Below are positions 57,134 to 64,000 of a DNA stretch of 64,000 nt, piece by piece. How positions within the stretch are numbered: position 1 is the stretch's first letter; every line of letters begins with the position of its first letter. Below the pieces are notes generated by a model, which was not told where the DNA came from, ran no database searches, and saw only the letters and a list, made by a program, of their open reading frames with translations. The stretch is from Hydrangea macrophylla (Eukaryota; Streptophyta; Magnoliopsida; Cornales; Hydrangeaceae): the NCBI GenBank assembly GCA_033977485.1, contig CM066998.1:52790274-52854273 (forward strand). Direction: 5' to 3'. Made by a program: the position numbers and the translations under genes.

Positions 57134-58500
57134 CCTAGCAGAACATGGATATGTTCCTTGAGTTTATAATTCATAATGCATAGTTGTTTAATCGTTGTTT
57201 GATGTTCCTATTATGCGATATTATGGGTTACGAAGGTAATGGGATACGATAATGAGATTGAGATAATTACGGTGAGTAACATAGTCGGGTTCGGAACGTT
57301 AGTATTAGTACGACATGATAACGAGATAAGTTTTAAGGTATTACATTAGGTAACATTGAATAATCCCGGTACTGAGTTAGTAAGGTATTGGTGACAATAG
57401 ATACAAGTAGATCAGTATCATGAGTTGGCCATGAGCACATCTGCGTGAGATGTGAGCGTTGTGTATTATGCTAGCAAGAAGTACTGATGCATATGGATTA
57501 TAAGCGGACGATACTCGCATGCGTTCTTAAAAGCGGTGAACAGTAAGAGTTCTTAAAAGCGGTGAACAAGAGCACTAGTATGTCGTGATGATATAATCAG
57601 TTCGAGATTGTCAATCAGGTTTTGGTACAGTCAGTCTTAGAGTTGGGAAATGATGAGAATCAGTTTGTAATATGTCTGAATAAAAGAAGAAGAGATATAT
57701 TTAGTATCGTTGCTATGTATCATTCATAACTGGTAATTACGTTATTTCTATGAGACTGTGTTAGTTAGTTCTCACTCAGCTTTCAATAAGCTGATGGCCT
57801 TTATTGCTTGGACATTCCCTGTCCAGAGTACCCCGTCCTTAACAATGCAGGTGATGGCTATTACCCGGGGTTGGATTATGCAGAAGGTGACCTTACTAAT
57901 GATAGTTATGCTGAAGATGCTTATTATGACGACGCCGATCCTTACGCCAGTTGAAGATTTGAAGATAGTTTATATTTCCATTTTTGTTGTTGAACTCTAT
58001 TTAGTTTGACGGGTACTTGGGCATATGTTGTCTCCAGACCTGCTGTGATCCCGTGGACCACACTCTGATATTTTGTAATAGATAGAATCATTTTATATTC
58101 AGTTGCTTACTGTTCTTGTCGTTCTTTTGGACTAGTACTGTGTGGTGTGGATAATTAGTGACTTTCACTTGTCATTCCCTATGGACCCAAAAAGGAAATT
58201 TATTTTTCTCTATTTTTGCTGCTCCGGGGCGTGACAAGTTCTCTCACTAAGCGAAAGCTTAAACGTTTGTTGTGGTTATTGAATAACCATCGCATGTGCC
58301 GAACTGGAAGAGGAGAGAAAATGAATCATGCGACAGGTTAGGCATGGGAGTTGTGAATATGTGAATATGTCCATATGCTTGGATGTTTTTAGTTCAAAGT
58401 GTAACTTTTGTATTTGAGATGTGTAAACAACTCATGTTTTGAAAACCTTGTAATATGTATGTTCAAGTTGTATGTGTGATTGGAAGAACACTTGAGAGAA

Positions 58501-58770
58501 TTGGGTAACTATATAGCAAACTTAACTTGGATTGTCTTTATTGGGATGTTTATGCATAGATTGAGTTGCTAGGAGAGGTTTAATGCAAGTTTGTGTTTCT
58601 AGTGAGGATCAATAGTTTTGAGTGTTTTGATCTAGTGAGGATCAATAGTTTTGGGTAACTATATAGCAAAATTAACTTGGATTGTCTTTATTGGGATGTT
58701 TATGCATAGATTGAGTTGCTAGGAGAGGTTTAATGCAAGTTTGTGTTTTGAGTGTTTTGATCTAGTGAGG
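58501..58770. repeat. Tandem duplication (150-bp offset)
   Basis: TTGGGTAACTATATAGCAAA starts at 58501 and at 58651; the copies then match closely for about 97 bases to TGCAAGTTTGTGTTT. A subrepeat GATCTAGTGAGG / CTAGTGAGGATCAATAG lies at the borders. Non-coding. Confidence 0.88.
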
Positions 58771-58950
58771 TCCTAGAAATGAATTTATGTGTTTTGATTT
58801 TTGTATCATGCTTGGATATCTTGTGCAAATGGTTGGAAGCACTTGGACATGTTTTGAAATGTACTTTCTAAGTTCTATGAAATTTGGTTGGACTTGGGAA
58901 CGTTTCTGAATTTGCAACCTAGAGTTTTTAGCAGCAAGTTTTTTTTAACA

Positions 58951-59168
58951 GCGGCAAAATGTATTCTGCAGAAAGTTAGATCAAGCATAAGAAAAAGTTG
59001 GACTGAGCACAAACTTAGCAGAATGTATTCTGCAGAAAGTTGGATCAAGCATAAAAAAAAAAAAAAAAAAAGTTGGACTGAGCACAAACTTGGCAGAATG
59101 TATTCTGCAGAGAGTTCGATCAAGCATAAAAAAAAAAAGTTGGATTAAGCGAACTCTTGGCAGAATGT
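58951..59168. repeat. Three to four tandem repeats with GTATTCTGCAGA core and poly-A
   Basis: GTATTCTGCA recurs at 58961, 59024 and 59100, each followed by AGTTnGATCAAGCATAA, an A run of 5-19 bases and GTTGGACTGAGC. The unit is 63-76 bp, length varying with the A run. A fourth, degenerate start follows at 59158. The poly-A at each repeat end suggests expansion by slippage. Confidence 0.85.
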
Positions 59169-59641
59169 TCACTGCCTTCTTTGTGCTTGAGTATAATCAA
59201 ATTCAAGATAAAAATGAACATAACTTGGTCTAGGAAGTTCGTATTCACGCACCGTTTTCAACGTTGGGTTCCTTATTTGAAAAGCTACCTTTTGAGATGG
59301 AAACCCAACAAAAATTTTAAAATGACCATTCTACCCTTGGGGTTAGTTACATATAAATGAGTTTTATTAAGAGTTTAAAGAGAGTATAAGCTTGCTTTAT
59401 GCTATATCCATTGGGGACATGCCTTGGTGGCATTGTTACACATGTCCTAATCCGCCCGAGGGGGTTGGGGTGTGACAATAACTCAACCCGTAAAAATTGG
59501 AAGGTCCTGAACCAACTAAACTGAGCAAAGTGAACCACCAAAACAGGGGTGGACGGTTGAGAGGGCTAGGGTGGGTAATAGCCCACCCCATTTTGGGTTA
59601 AAAAAAAAAAATTACATTGCCAGCGAAAAATATATATATGT

Positions 59642-59807
59642 AAAAAGAGCAGCCTAGTGCACGAGGCTAGCTCCCGCCATTGCGGGGTCTGGGGAGGGTG
59701 AGATGTACGCAGCCTTACCCCTGCAAGCAGAGAGGCTATTTCCAGATTCGAACACGTGACTTCCAGGCCACAATGGAGCAACCTTACCATTGCGCCAAGG
59801 CTCCCCT
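59642..59807 (-). mobile_element. Au-type SINE
   Basis: On the minus strand it begins AGGGGAGCCTTGGCGCAATG, contains an A-box (TGGCGCAATGG) and a B-box (GTTCGAATC), then GGTAAGGCTGCGTACA, CCCCAGACCCCGC and GGGAGCT, and ends GGCTGCTCTTTTT, the order and wording of the plant Au SINE. Flanks GAAAAATATATATATGTA (59625-59642) and GAAAAATATTTATATGTA (59810-59827) look like a target duplication with one or two changes. Confidence 0.88.
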
Positions 59808-62138
59808 CTGAAAAATATTTATATGTAATATATGTAATTAGTCCCCCTAAATTTTGAAGAAAAAATTTTATGTGTAATATTTTGTCTCGAATGTAATTTA
59901 GCCCTCCTTGTGTATTTGTCCAATTACCTTTTTTATTTTTATTTTTATTTTTTTTAATCACTTTTCAATTTAGCCCAACCTAATTGTTCTACCATCGGTC
60001 AAATTTAACAAATTATAATAAGGTATTAATCCCTATGATTGAAAAATAGTGATATAAAACCAATTCTATCAATAAATATGTATAAACTGACCAAAAAAAA
60101 AGACTTGAAGGCGCTGCCCCGAACCCCCGTATAGTTTCGTCACAGTATGCCCGCCTCTTCAATCCTAGCCCCCTTATAAAATATCCTGGCTCCCCCCTTG
60201 ATCAAGAGAGACTGCTCTAGCGCTCGCGCTCTCTCTCTCTGGAAATATCTCTGAATCTAGTCTAACTCATTGGTAGTCTGGGTAAAATTCAAAAACAGTG
60301 GAGTGACAAGGCACTATGGCATTGTGTAGTAGAACCAAGGTTCCTATGTGAGTTAGCTTTCTACCTGTTTGTTTAGGACCGGAATTTTAATGATGCATCC
60401 CATTGATTTGGTTGTATTATACTTCTCTATTTGGTATCAAAATGTTGTAATTTGATCCAAAATATTATAAGTATGTCGTAACATGTAATAACTTTGAGAA
60501 TTATTTTGATTAACCAGAAAAATTGGGAGCAAAACGACTAGGATTATGATACATCAAAAACCACTAGAGTGCCAAATATAAATTTCTTTTTGCTTGTGTG
60601 GCTTTTGTTTAGGACTCAAAAATTATACTAGGTCTCGAAACATTGTACATTTGTACCCATGTTTAAGTTATATGATACGGCCAAAGCACTATAGTATCAG
60701 AGAATTCTCTCCAGAAAAGAAATGTCTCTCTATTTTTTCTTTATTTTTGTTTTAAGTTGATTGAACTTAGACTTCCTTCCCAACTATTTATAGAAGCATC
60801 CATGTTCCTCTAAATCCATATATTTGCATTCAATTTTAGTAGGCATCCATCCATATATTTGTTTCTTTGAGTGAAAATAACTAGTGCTTTTCTATTATAC
60901 ATATGTATGTATGATTTCATGTACAAATATACGTCGATATGTATATATGTATGTATGAAGATATTGTGTTGCCAATTCTTCTGTCTCTAAATTTTCAATG
61001 CCTTCAAGTTCTTCTGGAAGCAAGTAAACTACATGTGCATTTAAATAGGTCATGTATGAGGCCGTTTGTTATTGCGATTTGTGAGTCAAAATCGCAGATC
61101 TGGGCACCAGAAGCAGTTCGCAGGTGTTTGTTTGCCAAAAATACGATGGAAGGTCTGCGGTTTTGGAGGGGGGGAATCTGTTTTACATTAAGAAGGTGGG
61201 GGTTGCTTTTCACGATTCTCACTATGTTTGATCAATTGACAATATATCAACCAAACACCCAAACCAGGTTAAGCAGTTCTACTTTTAAGCAAATCTACCA
61301 ATCTCGATCAAAATCGCAATGTCATGAAACTGTAGAAGGCCCTGAGTTCTTTAGCCATTAGAGGTTGATGAAATGAAAAATCTATAAACTATCTTGCGAC
61401 TACAATGTTGTCAAGGGTTTCTATTCTTGTTAATTTATGAAGTCGTGGCAATGAAAATTGGAAGATGGTTCAAAATTTCTTTCCATATGCTTAAAATCAA
61501 GAATCAGACACTGAGACACATGGTGTATGAACAAATTGGAATCTAGTGAACTGCAAAAATTAAAAAAAGGCAACCTAAAACTCATAGGAGAAAATGGTAA
61601 AAATGTTTCCATGGTGGGTTGAGTGAACAGCCATTTTGTGACAAATAAGTTTCTGTATACTGGGAAACAAAATTATAGAAATGACAAATGATTTTTGCAG
61701 AAATGAAACTATATATTTTAAAAAATTAGTAATGTGTAGTGTAAGTAAACAGTATTAGTCTACAATGAAACTGCCCCCTTTGATTCTATTTAGGATAAAC
61801 GTTGTGCACCAACTACAAAAGTCAATCACTTAACGTATAAAGTTCAGAGCATACAATCCAAAAAGGAGTAAGAAAGCTAGAGTTTAGCTTCATCTCCGCC
61901 CATAAAAGTCTTGGCAATTATGCTTCAATAACAATAATTATGTCCTAGTAATATAAAATTCATAACTCAAAAGAAGTATATTGAAGGCCCTTGCCAGTAC
62001 ATACTTCGATATAATTAAATTCCTCAGATATCTTGAGTAATATATTTTTAGGTGTTCTGTCAAATAGTTGACTCTTCCATTTTTCGAATACTCATAATAT
62101 GTATATAGATATGTGATATCGGTATAAGATACATGATA
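59808..62138. other. Intergenic region between TEs and the host gene
   Basis: No supported gene. It includes GC-rich remnants at 60105-60208 (CCCCGAACCCCCGTATAG, TAGCCCCCTTATAAAATATC) that resemble ends of decayed mobile elements, a short CT run near 60222-60240, and a stretch around 61058-61325 with GGCCGTTTGTT at its left and AACCAAACACCC toward its right and ATTGCGATTT / AAATCGCAAT inverted at 61068 and 61312, perhaps an old MITE. The frame at 60939-61361 overlaps it and is unlikely to be real. 61380-62138 is AT-rich, presumably the 3' flank of the host gene. Confidence 0.5.
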
Positions 62139-63888
62139 CTAGTGATGCGGATCACTCTCTATTTCCTGAGCCAATTCTCTTGTGAGCTTGTCCGCACGGT
62201 CATCGTGTCCACCAGCAAATGTGTATACGCGAAATGCAAACTGAAAAGCTTTCCAAAGCGTTTTAGCAGATCCCTTTTTCTGCCCTTCCTTTGTAGGTCC
62301 ATTTTGTGCATTTTCTTTTTCCTTTGCTTCTCTCTTCTCCTATACATCAAAGGTTAAAAAGCGTATTTTCACTGGCTTTTGCTAATTTGTGCAGGAAATA
62401 TGAGTGTACTTTGTGCAATATTAGCATCTAAATTGAAGTACCTTGAGTGCCAATTCCATGCAGCCTGAGGAAACATCCACCATCAATTCTTTGATCCTTA
62501 CGAGGATACCAAAGTCGAAGGTAATCTTGTGACTCTGGAATTTCTTGGATTCTTCGTCTTTAATTCGTTCTAGCGTGTCCAATTCTCCCTTGATCTATAT
62601 GTAGTCTCATTTTGTTAGTGATGAAAGTATTGGATATGTTATAGCATTAAGTAGGATATGCAATAAGGTGACACGGCAAATTCTAAAGTTCTAAGACATA
62701 TTATGGTTCATAGTAATGCTAAGATGCCTAATTATCTCTAACTTAGAAAGGTCCATAACTAATCTGTATCGGATGCACTATTTTGATTTCAAAACTCTTA
62801 AGTATCCTCAATTTGTAAAAGACCTTTTAGGCTATTATGGTTCCATAGATCCTCTTTATTCCTGTCTCTAAATACCCAAATCGTGAAATACGAGAATCCT
62901 AATTATCCTCATCACTAAAAGATTACTCTTAACCATTTTCAACTTCTATTTGGTTTTCCAAAATTTCAACAAATGCTATTTTTTAGTGTTGAAGTATCCA
63001 GGTGTGTTCATCATGTGTGCTACTCGTGTCCGAGCAAAAAGGTAAGAAAAAGTAGGACAGTGATTTTGGTACGTCGTGACATGACACAATACATGACCTT
63101 TGTACGAGCGTGTGGTTCCTAGTAGCCGGTTGGGGACTCAAAGTTTACCTTGTTGAAGTAACTCTCAGCCTTGTCAAGAAGTTGACCCAATGGAGCCTCT
63201 ATCTTCCAATTCTGTAGCTGTTTGACTATTGCATCTAACTTTGAGTACAATGCTGCTGCCATTCTCAATGCTTCCAATTTCTTTCCTGGAAAACCTTCGA
63301 ACCTTGCTAGCACCTGCACATTCAAGGATTGTAGCCTAGGTCATAATCATGCAGTTAAAGAATAGGCTTTACAAAATGTTTGGCACGATGGAAAAAGGAA
63401 AAGGGAAGGGATGCATCTTCCTTCCGGGCCCACAAGTTTCAATCCATTAAAAAAATTGATGCATTGCGGAAGGGAAGAGTGAATTTTAGAAAAATGTGTT
63501 TCTTTTCCCTAGACAAATAGGACTATATGTCACAAATGATATACTGATAAATTTCATATGTATTAGTTCTTCTTATCTTCCTTCATCACTTCTCTTCCCT
63601 CCTACCCAACCAAACACAATTTAATGAAACCGATCTTCCCTTCCGTACACCTTTCCATCAGTACTCCTACCAATAAAGCATTAATCAGAATAAAAAACAC
63701 AATTCTAGAAACAGAAAAGGACCTGGGATTCATCAGTTAGTTTTTCAAGAATGGACTCCACATGTTTGTGGAACTTTATAAGCTCAGCCATGTCCTTTGT
63801 CTCGAATGTAGTAATCGCAGCTTTCACTTCCATGATCGATTTTGAATGGTTTTTCACATCCTCTTCAATTTGTTGGAAGTATGCTGAT
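62139..63888 (-). CDS. Conserved plant proline-rich/formin-like protein, last four exons (5' part off the window)
   Basis: The only clear non-transposon gene. Exons on the minus strand: 63888-63723, 63313-63149, 62594-62442 and 62339-62139, all with canonical AG/GT borders and a continuous frame. They encode SAYFQQIEEDVKNHSKSI, then VLARFEGFPGKKLEALRM, then IKGELDTLERIKDEE, then FRVYTFAGGHDDRADKLTRE, ending ESDPHH and a TAG stop at 62139-62141. This resembles, from memory, the C-terminal domain of plant proteins annotated as hydroxyproline-rich glycoprotein family or uncharacterised At4g04980-like. The domain is helical and probably coiled coil. Upstream exons, expected to include the Pro-rich part, lie beyond 64000. 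The absence of frame damage suggests it is functional. Function not known to me. Confidence 0.8.
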
Positions 63889-64000
63889 CTGAGAAAAAAA
63901 GCGGCAACATTGAAAAAATTCAACTTATGTCTTTGAATTTTTTTTAGTTTACTATGGGTTTAATGACATATATGTACTAAAAAAAGTGTATATATATACC

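Larger units (their letters stand above)
52046..58235 (+). mobile_element. Del/Tekay-like Ty3/gypsy element D, 5' truncated
   Basis: Contains gag (partial), protease, reverse transcriptase, RNase H, integrase with a C-terminal chromodomain-like tail, and a 3' LTR (56273-58235). No 5' LTR or primer site is present. The polyprotein is close in motif order to B but in the opposite orientation. Stops and frameshifts are spread along it. Confidence 0.88.
56273..58235 (+). mobile_element. 3' LTR of element D
   Basis: 1963 bp, starting TGTAATACCC, 53 bases after the pol stop, and ending GGGCGTGACA. A purine-containing GAGTGGTGGATAA tract precedes it. TATATATA at 56607-56614 is the likely TATA box. 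Palindrome arrays lie at 56352-56544 and 56988-57133. A 23-bp direct repeat (AGAGTTCTTAAAAGCGGTGA) occurs at about 57520-57575. Apparent frames inside it are artefacts. The right flanking bases are AGTTC. Confidence 0.85.
58236..59477 (+). mobile_element. LTR remnant F of another gypsy-type element
   Basis: It ends GGGGTTGGGGTGTGACA at 59477, the typical end of LTRs that begin TGTCACACCCCAACC. The beginning is lost where element D sits. It contains a 150-bp tandem duplication and 63-76-bp repeats (separate entries) and no gene. Assignment rests mainly on the right end. Confidence 0.5.

Noticed and set aside
59569..59588. GGGTGGG / CCCACCC inverted repeat as transposon end or terminator
   Set aside because: Only 7-bp arms, with no partner end or target duplication.
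60939..61361. 140-codon frame
   Set aside because: Overlaps a probable decayed MITE, no domain, poor codon pattern and no splice context.

Overview
This is nuclear DNA of a flowering plant, most likely a eudicot. It is a retrotransposon graveyard next to one ordinary gene. The evidence is plant-type Ty3/gypsy polyproteins (Athila, Tat and Del/Tekay-like), a hAT transposon with BED zinc finger and C-terminal dimerisation domain, an Au-type SINE, plant mobile domain (PMD) and DUF7745-like proteins, plant splice sites and TATA boxes, and AT-rich spacers. The species cannot be named. No bacterial, organellar or CRISPR features were seen.

Layout and nesting. Element G, a Tat-lineage retrotransposon on the + strand, is visible from 39352 rightwards. 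Element A, an Athila-lineage retrotransposon on +, is inserted in G and fills the window from before base 1 to 39351. Three things sit inside A: a hAT transposon (H, from 5967), a Del/Tekay-like retrotransposon on the minus strand (B, to 17024), and a complete Tat-lineage retrotransposon on the minus strand (C, 21194-37268) that split A's 3' LTR. C carries a small hAT-type MITE (27331-27906), giving four levels of nesting. One deletion seems to have fused the right end of H to the middle of B and removed the core of A's integrase. Right of A are G's integrase and two antisense genes, a tandem-repeat region, the 3' half of a second Athila-like element on the minus strand (E, 46715 to about 51950), a Del/Tekay-like element on + (D, about 52046-58235), an LTR remnant (F, to 59477), the SINE, and the last four exons of a conserved plant gene on the minus strand (62139-63888).

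How the genes fit together. Every retroelement polyprotein is broken by frameshifts, stops or active-site changes, so nothing here looks autonomously mobile. Both Tat elements (C and G) carry a gene antisense to gag-pol, between pol and the 3' LTR. Each encodes a PMD protein and keeps apparent introns; G also has a DUF7745-like antisense gene. In C the antisense gene was later split by the MITE.

The most unusual signal is a set of palindrome arrays. LTRs of B, D and E, and the regions upstream of G's antisense genes, contain short dyad motifs of three sequence types (CAGTCGACTG, TTCGATCGATCGAA, GGCAYTC-N3-GAGTRCC). In the LTRs they come in pairs spaced about 19-20 bp start to start, repeated about every 44 or 74 bp; in G they follow one another about every 21 bp. 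In D and E, different lineages on opposite strands, one array lies 60-70 bp upstream of the LTR TATA box and a second about 370-420 bp downstream. This looks like a shared regulatory design. I do not know of a description of it.
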